Assembly: GCF_000380965.1 (NCBI RefSeq)
Contig: NZ_KB905554.1
Location: 1-64,000, forward strand
Length of the DNA stretch: 64,000 bases
Direction: 5' to 3'
Source: Paenibacillus ginsengihumi DSM 21568
Lineage (GTDB): Bacteria; Bacillota; Bacilli; Paenibacillales; NBRC-103111
Below the pieces are notes generated by a model. That model did no database searches and had not been told where the DNA came from. It was given only the letters and a program-made list of their open reading frames with translations. The position numbers were made by a program, and so were the translations under genes. Positions 44,961 to 53,059 of this stretch are shown here, in pieces. Positions within the stretch are counted from its first letter, which is position 1, and each line of letters starts with the position of its first letter.

Positions 44961-45746
44961 ATGGATTTAGGTTTGAAAGGGAAGGTTGCCGTCGTGACCG
45001 CCTCCAGCAGAGGCTTGGGCAGAGCGATCGCGGAGCAGCTGGCGGCTGAAGGCGCGCGGCTGCTCTTGTGCAGCCGCGACGAACAGGCGATCTGCGACGC
45101 CGCCTCGCAGCTGCAGCAGCAGTACGGCGTTCAGGCGGAAGGCTTGGCCGTGGATCTGTCCAGCGCGGAGCAGATCGGCTGGCTCGTGCAGCAGGCCGCG
45201 GACCGTTACGGAACGGTCGACGCATTGGTGTGCAATGCGGGAGGGCCGCCGAGCGGAAGCTTCCTGTCCCTGGACGAGGAGGCATGGGAACGGGCGGTGC
45301 AGACGAATCTGATGAGCGTCGTCCGGCTCGCCAAAGGGTTTTATCCGCTCATGAAGGAGCAAGGAGGGCGGATCGTAGCGATCGCTTCTTCGTCGGTCAA
45401 AGTGCCGATTCCGGGGCTCGTATTGTCGAATACGCTGCGCACCGGCGTCATCGGCCTGATGAAGACGCTGTCGACCGAGTGGGCTCGCGACGGCATATTG
45501 CTTAATACCGTATGCCCGGGGCGGATTATGACGGATCGGCTGGCCGAGCTCGATGGGCTCAAGGCCGCCCGGGAGCAAAAGACGCTCGCTGAAATTCAGC
45601 GGGAGCAGGCCGTGGAAATTCCGCTCGGACGTTACGGCGAGCCGCAGGAGCTGGCCGCGGTGGCGGCATTTCTCCTGTCTCCGAAGAACAGCTATATGAC
45701 CGGATCGGTCTATCATGTCGACGGCGGACTGGTCAAGGCCATTTGA
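44961..45746 (+). CDS. SDR-family oxidoreductase
   Basis: A 261-residue short-chain dehydrogenase. ATG 44961 (MDLGLKGKVAVVTASSRGLG) follows AAAGGAG by nine bases. The cofactor loop is TASSRGLGRAIAEQL, NAGG at about 88, and the usual active-site triad is altered: IASSSVKVPIPGLVLSNTLRTGVIGL has Ser and the spacing, but the position of the catalytic Tyr is read as SN and Lys as R. This atypical set (SN..R for YxxxK) is found in a subgroup of SDRs and suggests changed or absent catalysis. CPGRIMTDRLAELD and VDGGLVK end it. Confidence 0.82.
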   Translation: MDLGLKGKVAVVTASSRGLGRAIAEQLAAEGARLLLCSRDEQAICDAASQLQQQYGVQAEGLAVDLSSAEQIGWLVQQAADRYGTVDALVCNAGGPPSGSFLSLDEEAWERAVQTNLMSVVRLAKGFYPLMKEQGGRIVAIASSSVKVPIPGLVLSNTLRTGVIGLMKTLSTEWARDGILLNTVCPGRIMTDRLAELDGLKAAREQKTLAEIQREQAVEIPLGRYGEPQELAAVAAFLLSPKNSYMTGSVYHVDGGLVKAI

Positions 45747-45893
45747 TGTGGCCGTCGCGCCGCGGTAATAATTCCATATTTTCGGTAAAGACATCAATTT
45801 GTCAATTCTTGTCGGCAATATGGGGCCCATGAAGTTGCGTTCCCTATGGGAAGTTATTACAATAGAGACATAACCCTTGAAGGAGTGATCCTC

Positions 45894-46280
45894 ATGAGTG
45901 AAGAGATTCAAGCAGGCGTTATTCGTATATCCGATGATGTCGTATCAACGATCGCAGGGTTGGCAGCATTGGAAACTCCGGGGATCGCCGCAATGTCGGG
46001 TGGCATATCGGAAGGTTTGGCCAAGCGTCTGAGCGGCAAAAACGTTCAGAAGGGCGTATCGGTCGAGGTCGGACAAGTAGAGGCCGCCATTGATCTGCGA
46101 GTGATTGTCCACTACGGCAGCAAGATTCAAGAGGTATGCCGCATGCTGCAGGAGAACGTGCGGGAAGCCGTTGAGAATATGACGGGGCTGACCGTCGTCG
46201 AGGTCAACGTGAAGGTCGAAGGGGTAGCGTTTCGCGAGGAAGAACCGGCTGCTCCCGAAGATCCGCACCGGGTCAAATAA
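45894..46280 (+). CDS. Asp23/Gls24 family protein
   Basis: A 128-residue protein of the alkaline-shock family. ATG 45894 follows GAAGGAG. The fold is seen in GVIRISDDVVSTIAGLAALETPGIAAMSGG, LRVIVHYGSKIQEVCRMLQENVREAVENMTGLTVVEVNVKVEGV. Such proteins associate with the membrane through partners and are linked to envelope or alkaline stress. It is a single-gene unit with a bidirectional terminator after it. Confidence 0.9.
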   Translation: MSEEIQAGVIRISDDVVSTIAGLAALETPGIAAMSGGISEGLAKRLSGKNVQKGVSVEVGQVEAAIDLRVIVHYGSKIQEVCRMLQENVREAVENMTGLTVVEVNVKVEGVAFREEEPAAPEDPHRVK

Positions 46281-46293
46281 CGGATCATTCATG

Positions 46294-46345
46294 AAAAGGG
46301 GCTTGTACCGCACGCTGCAACCGCAGCATTCGGCCAAGCCCCTTT
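46294..46345. terminator. bidirectional terminator between the Asp23 gene and ftsW
   Basis: AAAAGGGGCTTG (46294-46305) pairs with CAAGCCCCTTT (46335-46345), with an inner GCTGC/GCAGC hairpin in the loop. T runs occur on both sides depending on strand. Confidence 0.7.
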
Positions 46346-46355
46346 ATGCTTGCCT

Positions 46356-47534
46356 TTAGTGGGCAACCCAACGTTGCCTGCGCGTGACCTCGTCTACCGA
46401 CGTCTTCTTGACTTCTTTCTCCTGCCTGTTGTATTCGCGAGAGATGCTGAGCAGAACGCCGATCGAGATCAGCGTCGCCAGCATGGAAGAGCCGCCGTAG
46501 CTGATCAGCGGCAAGGTGACGCCAGTGAGCGGAATAGTGCCCGTTACGCCGCCCAGATTGATAAACGCCTGAATGCCGATCTGGCCGATGATGCCGACGC
46601 CGGCGAGCATTCCGAACGTGTCGCTGCAGCGAAGCGCTACGATCAGTCCGCGCCACAAGAAGGCCAAATACAGAAGCAGGAACAGAGTCGTTCCGAAAAA
46701 GCCCAGTTCCTCTCCGATGATGGGGAAGATAAAGTCGTTATGCGCTTCCGGCAAATAATGCAGCTTCTGCACGCTTTGCCCGAAGCCGGCGCCTGTCAAG
46801 CCGCCGTGCCCTAAAGCGTACAGCGATTGAATCAGCTGGAATCCCGACACATCGGGATCGGCCCACGGGTCCAAAAATGCCGTAAACCGGTCCATATGGT
46901 GGGTGTTGCCGCCAGTTGCGATGAAATAGACGAGAATGACGATAACGAGCAAAAAAGAGCCGACGGCGCCTAATATCGCCAGATGCTTCCATTCTGCCCC
47001 GCCGACGACGATCATCAGCGCTGCGCTCATGACCAAAATCATGGTCGAACCTAAATCCGGCTGCAGCATGATGAGCATGGCGATGAAGGCGACGATCAGA
47101 ATGGGGGGGATGAGACCTCGCTGAAAATCGCGGATACGCTCTTCCTTCCTGCTGATCAGGGCGGCCAAATAGATGATGACCGCGACCTTGGCAAATTCCG
47201 TCGGCTGCAGCGTAAAGCCGCCGGAGATCTGAATCCAGCTTGTCGCGCCGCCTCTCTCAACGCCGATAATCGGCACCAGCAGCAGCAAAATGACGACAGC
47301 CCCCATGGCAGGTACGACCCATTTCTTAAACTTGCGGTAGTCGACATTCATGCAGAAAAGCATGGCCGCCGTCCCGATGACGATGAAAATCGCCTGTTTG
47401 CCGGCGGTTGCCCAAGGCTTGCCGGGCTCGTAAGCCATCGTTGCGCTGAACACGAAAGCCAGTCCGAAGCATACGAGGCAAAATGTCAGAAACAGCAGCA
47501 TGAAGTCGGGCGTTCCTCTGCGCGGTGAGGTCAT
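46356..47534 (-). CDS. ftsW: FtsW/RodA/SpoVE-family lipid II polymerase
   Basis: A 392-residue SEDS protein with ten membrane helices that polymerises lipid II, in cell division if FtsW. Key segments: SWIQISGGFTLQPTEFAKVAVIIYLA, QPDLGSTMILVMSAA, GYQ-like GFQLIQSLYALGHGGLTGAGFGQSVQKLHYLPEAHNDFIFPIIGEELGFFG, and the ending TLPLISYGGSSMLATLISIGVLLSI. The YLPEAHTDFIF-type motif is strongest for FtsW/SpoVE. It is downstream of the YugN-like gene by 14 bases. No class B PBP partner is adjacent. Confidence 0.88.
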   Translation of the reverse strand: MTSPRRGTPDFMLLFLTFCLVCFGLAFVFSATMAYEPGKPWATAGKQAIFIVIGTAAMLFCMNVDYRKFKKWVVPAMGAVVILLLLVPIIGVERGGATSWIQISGGFTLQPTEFAKVAVIIYLAALISRKEERIRDFQRGLIPPILIVAFIAMLIMLQPDLGSTMILVMSAALMIVVGGAEWKHLAILGAVGSFLLVIVILVYFIATGGNTHHMDRFTAFLDPWADPDVSGFQLIQSLYALGHGGLTGAGFGQSVQKLHYLPEAHNDFIFPIIGEELGFFGTTLFLLLYLAFLWRGLIVALRCSDTFGMLAGVGIIGQIGIQAFINLGGVTGTIPLTGVTLPLISYGGSSMLATLISIGVLLSISREYNRQEKEVKKTSVDEVTRRQRWVAH

Positions 47535-47548
47535 GGCTCTCGCGGCTC

Positions 47549-47899
47549 CTAAGCCAGCTTAACCTTCAATTCGGCCAATTTGCCATTCGCCGTCTTCAGA
47601 ACGGCATCCGGAATCGGCGATTCGTAGTCGAGACCGTGCGGGAAGGTCGCTTTGCCGATGTAGACGCTCTCTATGTATAAAATGGCGTAGGGCGACTCCA
47701 GCTTGCCGCTTTCCACCCGCGCGTTGATGCGCAGAAAGTAATCGCTGCCGGTTTTCTTGTCCTCGATTTTCAAATCGTAGGTCGCCCGGTAATATTCCCA
47801 CTGCCAGCGGACAAATCCGAGCTGCCCCATGACGTCGTCCAGATGGGCGAGGTCGCTTTTCAAGCCTTTCAAGCCGGTGTTCTCAATAATCAATTGCAA
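47549..47899 (-). CDS. yugN: YugN-like family protein
   Basis: A 116-residue soluble protein matching the YugN-like family: NTGLKGLKSDLAHLDDVMGQLGFVRWQWEYYRATYDLKIED, then YFLRINARVESGKLESPYAILYIESVYIGKATFPHGLDYE. The function is unknown. The listed start is TTG 47899, two bases from AGGAGGG; the in-frame TTG 47893 has better spacing. It is probably transcribed together with ftsW. Confidence 0.8.
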   Translation of the reverse strand: MQLIIENTGLKGLKSDLAHLDDVMGQLGFVRWQWEYYRATYDLKIEDKKTGSDYFLRINARVESGKLESPYAILYIESVYIGKATFPHGLDYESPIPDAVLKTANGKLAELKVKLA

Positions 47900-48143
47900 G
47901 CCCTCCTAAGCGCAAATCGTGCGAATGCAAACATCAATGAATAAAGCGTTTGTCCTCTCATCATGATATTATGTTTCCCCCCTGCGCGCAAGCCTCATGC
48001 AAAAGCGGTTCGGCGGAGAAATTGAAATATATGAAAATCTTGTGACACCTGCGTGAAACGAAACGGCGAATTTGCTACAATAAAAACATGTAAAATATCG
48101 GAATAGACAAGACAACGCACTGGCTGTGGAGGGGGACAATCGG

Positions 48144-49316
48144 ATGAAGGACTGGACGGATTTGCTTGAGCAAACCTATCCCCTGATGGTCGAATGGCGC
48201 CGGCATCTTCACCGTCACCCGGAGCTGTCGTACCGGGAATCGGCCACGGCCGCGTTCGTGGCGGGACATCTTCGCAATTGGGGCCTTAAGGTGAGGACAG
48301 ATGTCGGCGGCCACGGCATCGTCGCAAGACTGCGGGGGGAGGGAAAGGGTCCCGTCGTCGCCCTGCGAGCGGATATGGACGCGCTGCCGATTCAGGATGA
48401 GAAATCGTGCGAGTATGCCTCGCAAGTTCCCGGCGTGATGCATGCTTGCGGCCATGACGCGCATACGGCCGTGCTGCTGGGGGTGGCCCGCATTTTAAGC
48501 TCCAGCGCGGCGAAGCTGCCGGGCGATGTGCTGTTTTTGTTCCAGCCGGCGGAGGAGACGACGCCAGGCGGTGCGCTGCCGATGATCAAGGAAGGGGCGC
48601 TTCAGGATGCGGACGCCATATACGGCATTCATTTGTGGACGCCGTTTCCTGTCGGCACGGCCTGCAGCAAGCCGGGAGCGATGATGGCGGCGGCCGACGA
48701 GTTCGTCATCGAGGTGAAGGGCCGCGGCGGTCACGGCGGACTGCCGCATGAGACGGTGGACAGCATATACATCGCTTCGCAGCTCGTCGTCAATCTGCAG
48801 TCGATCGTCAGCCGCAATACCGACCCGACGGATTGCTGCGTCGTCAGCGTCGGAGCTTTTCATGCCGGGGCCGGCTTCAATGCGATTGCCGAACGGGCCG
48901 TGCTCAAGGGAACGGTCCGCACGTTCAACGAATCGCTGCGGCTCGCCGCCAAGGAACGCATCCAGCGGATTGCCGAGCAAACCTGCCTCATGCATGGGGC
49001 GGAGGCGGCTATCGAGTACAAGCTCGGCTATCCGCCAGTCGTCAACGACAAGGCGGAGTTCGACCGCTTTTTCCGCGCAGCCGCCAATGTCATGGGAGAG
49101 AAGGCGGTGTCGGTCAGCCCGCCGATCATGGCCGCCGAAGATTTCGCCTATTATTTGCAGCACGTGCCGGGCTGCTTCATGTTCGTCGGGGCGGGGAATA
49201 AAGAGAAGGGCATCGTCTATCCGCATCATCATCCCCAGTTCGATATCGACGAATCGTCGATGCGACATGCCGCCCGCCTGTTTTTGGCGATGATAAGGGA
49301 CCGCATGGGAGCTTGA
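48144..49316 (+). CDS. M20-family amidohydrolase / aminoacylase
   Basis: A 390-residue zinc/manganese hydrolase of the M20D type that removes acyl groups from N-acyl amino acids. ATG 48144 follows GGAGGGGG. Metal and catalytic motifs: RRHLHRHPELSYRE, ALRADMDALPIQDE, MHACGHDAHTAVLLGVA with Cys and His ligands, FQPAEETTPGGALPMIKEGAL and, in the lid, GRGGHGGLPHETVD. The last His is in the C-terminal AAEDFAYYL. N-acetyldiaminopimelate deacetylase is a possible specific role but cannot be fixed here. Confidence 0.88.
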   Translation: MKDWTDLLEQTYPLMVEWRRHLHRHPELSYRESATAAFVAGHLRNWGLKVRTDVGGHGIVARLRGEGKGPVVALRADMDALPIQDEKSCEYASQVPGVMHACGHDAHTAVLLGVARILSSSAAKLPGDVLFLFQPAEETTPGGALPMIKEGALQDADAIYGIHLWTPFPVGTACSKPGAMMAAADEFVIEVKGRGGHGGLPHETVDSIYIASQLVVNLQSIVSRNTDPTDCCVVSVGAFHAGAGFNAIAERAVLKGTVRTFNESLRLAAKERIQRIAEQTCLMHGAEAAIEYKLGYPPVVNDKAEFDRFFRAAANVMGEKAVSVSPPIMAAEDFAYYLQHVPGCFMFVGAGNKEKGIVYPHHHPQFDIDESSMRHAARLFLAMIRDRMGA

Positions 49317-49467
49317 CGGGCCGTTGTCCGCCTTCCTTCCGTTAAGTGCTAGCCGGCCCCGGTGCATCCTCGCGCGGCGAACGGGACAGCCTAAGAAGGC
49401 TGCGGGCGGGTGAGGAGCGGGGCTTCGCCCCCGTCTGCCCGCAAGTTCGCTTCAGGAGGGATAAGCC

Positions 49468-49908
49468 TTGGGCAGCAGAACGCTTCGCGAAATAATGACG
49501 ACCGATTGTTCGACCGTCACCTTGAAGGATAACGTCTATGAAGTCGCCGTGAAGATGAAGCAGGAGGATACCGGCTTTATTCCGGTCGTCGAGGGCCGCA
49601 AGCTGATCGGCGTCATTACCGACCGCGACCTGGTGCTGCGCGGCTACGCGGAAAAACGGGAAGGCTCGGCCTCGGTCGAGCAGGTCATGAGCGACAAGGT
49701 AGTGTCCGTCAGCCCGGACACGACGGTCGATGAAGCGGCCAAATTGATGGCCAGAGAGCAGATTCGCAGACTGCCTGTCGTCGAGAACGGCGATCTCGTC
49801 GGCATCGTATCCATCGGCGACCTGGCTGTGCGCGCCAGCTTCGAGGACGAAGCAGGCGAGGCGCTGAGCCAAATTTCGGAGAAAAACAAAGAAGGTATGC
49901 TGCGATAA
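49468..49908 (+). CDS. tandem CBS-domain protein
   Basis: A 146-residue protein of two CBS domains forming one Bateman module. TTG 49468 follows AGGAGGG by seven bases. Each domain shows its repeat (REIMTTDCSTVTLKDNVYEVAVKMKQEDTGFIPVVEGRKLIGVITDRDLVLRG; VEQVMSDKVVSVSPDTTVDEAAKLMAREQIRRLPVVENGDLVGIVSIGDLA). Such modules bind adenylyl ligands (AMP, ATP, SAM). It is like YhcV, not like AcuB, which has an extra ACT-type part. Confidence 0.9.
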   Translation: MGSRTLREIMTTDCSTVTLKDNVYEVAVKMKQEDTGFIPVVEGRKLIGVITDRDLVLRGYAEKREGSASVEQVMSDKVVSVSPDTTVDEAAKLMAREQIRRLPVVENGDLVGIVSIGDLAVRASFEDEAGEALSQISEKNKEGMLR

Positions 49909-49922
49909 TTTCCGTTTATTTT

Positions 49923-49955
49923 GGCTTCTTCTGCGAAATGCAGAGGAGCCTTTTT
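49923..49955 (+). terminator. terminator after the CBS gene
   Basis: GGCTTCTTCTGC (49923-49934) pairs with GCAGAGGAGCC (49940-49950), then TTTTT. Confidence 0.85.
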
Positions 49956-49974
49956 ATTTTTTGACGGCTTAGCA

Positions 49975-50003
49975 TTGTATTGTTCACGTGTGCATTGTAT
50001 AAT
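49975..50003 (+). promoter_or_regulatory. promoter with LacI-type operator of the Gfo/Idh/MocA gene
   Basis: TTGTAT (49975-49980) and TATAAT (49998-50003) are exactly 17 bases apart. The spacer is TGTTCACGTGTGCA (49981-49994), a near-palindrome with central CACGTG and TG...CA ends. With one leading T (49980) it matches the site at 7709-7723 in 14 of 15 positions, and both sites end three bases before a TATRAT box. Confidence 0.75.
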
Positions 50004-50080
50004 GAACTCAATCCGGAAAATGCTTACATCATCGATTTTCCGAAGCTTTAACTTTCAAATTTGGGAGAGGCGGGGATACA

Positions 50081-51247
50081 ATGGACAAAGTGCGCATCGG
50101 CATTATCGGTATGGGGAATATGGGTAAGGGCCATGCCGGCTACTTGACGAAGAACGAAGTCAAGGGCGGAGAACTTACGGCGATTGTCGACACGGACCCG
50201 GCGCGTCTGGATTGGGTAAAAGAAAATTACGGACCGGACCGCTTCCAATTATTCGACAATCTGGAAGCGTTCTTTGCGGCCCGCGCTTGCGACGCCGTGC
50301 TGATCTGCACGCCGCATTACGATCATCCTCCGATCGCCATCGAAGCGTTCCGTCACGGATATCATGTGCTCGTGGAGAAGCCGGCGGGCGTATACACCAA
50401 GCAGGTTCGCGAGATGAACGAGGCGGCGGCCAAGTCGAACAAGGCGTTCGGCATTATGTACAACCAGCGGACGAACGGCCTGTACCAGAAGCTTCGCGAT
50501 CTCGTCACCTCCGGCGAGCTCGGTCAGGTGCGCCGTACCAACTGGATCATCACCAACTGGTATCGCTCCCAAAGCTACTACGATTCGGGCGGCTGGCGCG
50601 CGACGTGGGCCGGCGAAGGCGGCGGCGTGCTGCTGAATCAGGACCCGCACCAGCTCGATTTGTGGCAGTGGACCGTCGATATGATGCCGAAGCGGGTTCG
50701 CGCTTTTTGCCACTTTGGAAAATACCGCAACATCGAGGTGGAGGACGACGTTACGGCCTATGTCGAATACGAGAACGGCGCGACCGGCCTGTTCGTCACG
50801 ACGACAGGCGAGGCGCCGGGCACGAACCGTTACGAGGTATCCGGCGACAACGGCAAAATCGTCATCGAGGACGGCAAGCTGACCTTCTGGCGGTTGCGCG
50901 TGCCCGAGCCGCAATTCAACCGCGAGTACAAGGCCGGCTTCGGGTCTCCGGAATGCTGGAAGTGCGAAATTCCCGTTCCTCCCGGGCAAGGGGGGCACAA
51001 GGGGATTACGCAAAACTTCGTCGATCATATACTGAAGGGCACTCCGCTGCTCGCTCCGGGCGAAGAGGGCATCAAGGGCTTGACGCTGTCCAACGCCATG
51101 CACCTGTCCACCTGGACGGACAATTGGGTGGATCTGCCGATCGACGAAGACTTGTATTACGAGAAGCTGCAGGAGCGCATTGCTCACTCGACCTTCAAGA
51201 AAGAAGTGCGCCAAATCGGACATATGGATGTCAGCGGCACTCATTAA
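50081..51247 (+). CDS. Gfo/Idh/MocA-family oxidoreductase
   Basis: A 388-residue NAD(P)-dependent dehydrogenase of sugars or inositols. GGAG-type ribosome site (TTGGGAGAGG) precedes ATG 50081. Rossmann motif IGIIGMGNMGKGH at residues 5-17, acidic DTDPAR region, then HVLVEKPAGVYTKQVREM with the conserved EKP, and YNQRTNGLYQKLRDLV. The C-terminal half contains GGGVLLNQDPHQLDLWQW with the DPHQLD substrate-binding Asp/His. The promoter has an operator in common with the gluconate operon, so it may act on a related sugar acid or polyol. Confidence 0.9.
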   Translation: MDKVRIGIIGMGNMGKGHAGYLTKNEVKGGELTAIVDTDPARLDWVKENYGPDRFQLFDNLEAFFAARACDAVLICTPHYDHPPIAIEAFRHGYHVLVEKPAGVYTKQVREMNEAAAKSNKAFGIMYNQRTNGLYQKLRDLVTSGELGQVRRTNWIITNWYRSQSYYDSGGWRATWAGEGGGVLLNQDPHQLDLWQWTVDMMPKRVRAFCHFGKYRNIEVEDDVTAYVEYENGATGLFVTTTGEAPGTNRYEVSGDNGKIVIEDGKLTFWRLRVPEPQFNREYKAGFGSPECWKCEIPVPPGQGGHKGITQNFVDHILKGTPLLAPGEEGIKGLTLSNAMHLSTWTDNWVDLPIDEDLYYEKLQERIAHSTFKKEVRQIGHMDVSGTH

Positions 51248-51364
51248 TCGCTCCCGTTCACCGCGGTCAGGGCTTCATGCCTTGGCCGCGGTTTTTGCTT
51301 GCTCACGTTTAAATCCGGGCCGCAACCCTCATACTAGAATTAATTGACAGCAGGAGGGATGACG

Positions 51365-53059
51365 GTGCAATTCCATAAAGACCGGCCGCTCATCGTGCAG
51401 AGCGATTTCAGCGTGCTCTTGGAGGCCAGGCACCCCGCGTTCGATGAGACGCGGGAAGGCTTGTCGCGGTTTGCCGACCTGGTCAAAACGCCGGATCATG
51501 TGCATACTTACCGCATCACGGCGCTGTCCTTGTGGAATGCGGCGGCGTCAGGGGTCGGCGCGGACGAGGTGATCGCTTTTTTGGACAGCCGCGCCAAGTT
51601 CGGCATTCCCCTCGCGGTGCAAAGGGAAATCCGCCGTTTCATCGACCGGTACGGACTCGTGCGCATGGAACGGCTCGGGGAAGATTTGCTGCTCGTTTCG
51701 GACGATATCGGGGCGATCAAGGAGATGTGCCAGTTCAAATCGCTCCAGTCGTACGGCTTATGCCAGGTGGACGAGCGGACCTTGCGCTTTTCCCCGCAAT
51801 ACCGCGGGCTGCTCAAGCAGGAATTGATCAAGCTCGGCTATCCGATCGAGGATTTGGCCGGCTATAATCCGGGAGAAGCGCTGCCGATCCGGCTGAAGTC
51901 AAGGACGGCGGCGGGCAAAAGCTTCGCGCTGCGCGATTACCAGCGTTCGGCCGTCGAATCGTTCTACCGCGAAGGAAGCCTGCAGGGAGGCAGCGGCGTC
52001 ATCGTCCTGCCCTGCGGCGCGGGCAAAACGATCATCGGCATCGCCGCGATGGGCAAGCTCGGCTGCGCCACGCTTATTCTTACGACGAACGGCACGTCGG
52101 TGCGGCAGTGGAAGCGGGAAATATTGGAGAAGACCGAGCTGACGGAGGAGATGGTCGGCGAATACACAGGCAGCGGCAAAGACGTAAAGCCTGTAACGAT
52201 CGCCACTTACCAGATCTTGACTTACCGTAAAGCGAAGGACGAGCCTTTTTTGCATATGGAGCTGTTTCGCAAAAGAGACTGGGGGCTCATCGTCTACGAC
52301 GAGGTGCATCTGCTCCCCGCTCCGGTATTCCGCATGACGGCCGACATTCAGGCGACGCGCCGGCTCGGTCTGACGGCGACGCTGATTCGCGAGGACGGGC
52401 GCGAGGAGGACGTCTTCTCGCTCGTCGGCCCGAAGCGGTTCGAGCTCCCGTGGAAGGATCTGGAGCGGCAGGGCTGGATCGCCGCCGTCGAATGCATCGA
52501 ATACCGCGTTCCGTTCGGCAAGGAGGAGGCCGAACGGTACATGGCAGCCGACGCCCGCTCGCGCATGCGGCTCGCCAGCGAGAACGAGGCCAAGCTGGAC
52601 GTGGTGGACGCTCTCCTGAAGCGGCACGAAGGCGAGCCGACGCTTATTATCGGGCAATATCTCGCTCAGCTGAGGCGCATTTCCGCCCGGACCGGGGCGC
52701 CGCTCATCACCGGCGAAATGCCGAACGAGAAGCGGGAGGCGCTGTATCAGCGCTTTCGCGACGGGGAGGAGCGCGTCCTCATCGTCTCGAAGGTGGCCAA
52801 TTTCGCCGTCGATCTGCCGGATGCGTCGGTCGCCGTGCAAGTGTCGGGCAGCTTCGGCTCCAGGCAGGAGGAAGCGCAGCGGCTGGGCCGCATCCTGCGG
52901 CCGAAGGCCGACGCGAACCGGGCTTATTTCTACTCGATCGTCACCGCCGATTCCAGGGAGCAGGAATTTGCCTGGAACCGGCAGCTGTTTTTGGTCGAGC
53001 AGGGCTACCGCTACCGCACGGAAGCATGGAAGCCGGATAAGGAAGTGATCCAGACGTGA
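51365..53059 (+). CDS. XPB/Ssl2-type DNA helicase
   Basis: A 564-residue SF2 helicase related to eukaryotic and archaeal XPB. GTG 51365 is six bases after GGAGGG; an earlier TTG 51344 is less likely. An N-terminal region (about 1-170, VLLEARHPAFDETREGLSRFADLVKTPDHVHTYRITALSLW) is the XPB-like damage-recognition part. The motor has ALRDYQRSAVESFY, Walker A LPCGAGKTIIG, DEVH, RLGLTATLIREDGREE (RED motif), and motif VI QRLGRILRP. RED and the C-terminal part fit XPB. It is translationally overlapped by its partner (GTGA at 53056-53059). A role in repair is inferred. Confidence 0.9.
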   Translation: MQFHKDRPLIVQSDFSVLLEARHPAFDETREGLSRFADLVKTPDHVHTYRITALSLWNAAASGVGADEVIAFLDSRAKFGIPLAVQREIRRFIDRYGLVRMERLGEDLLLVSDDIGAIKEMCQFKSLQSYGLCQVDERTLRFSPQYRGLLKQELIKLGYPIEDLAGYNPGEALPIRLKSRTAAGKSFALRDYQRSAVESFYREGSLQGGSGVIVLPCGAGKTIIGIAAMGKLGCATLILTTNGTSVRQWKREILEKTELTEEMVGEYTGSGKDVKPVTIATYQILTYRKAKDEPFLHMELFRKRDWGLIVYDEVHLLPAPVFRMTADIQATRRLGLTATLIREDGREEDVFSLVGPKRFELPWKDLERQGWIAAVECIEYRVPFGKEEAERYMAADARSRMRLASENEAKLDVVDALLKRHEGEPTLIIGQYLAQLRRISARTGAPLITGEMPNEKREALYQRFRDGEERVLIVSKVANFAVDLPDASVAVQVSGSFGSRQEEAQRLGRILRPKADANRAYFYSIVTADSREQEFAWNRQLFLVEQGYRYRTEAWKPDKEVIQT

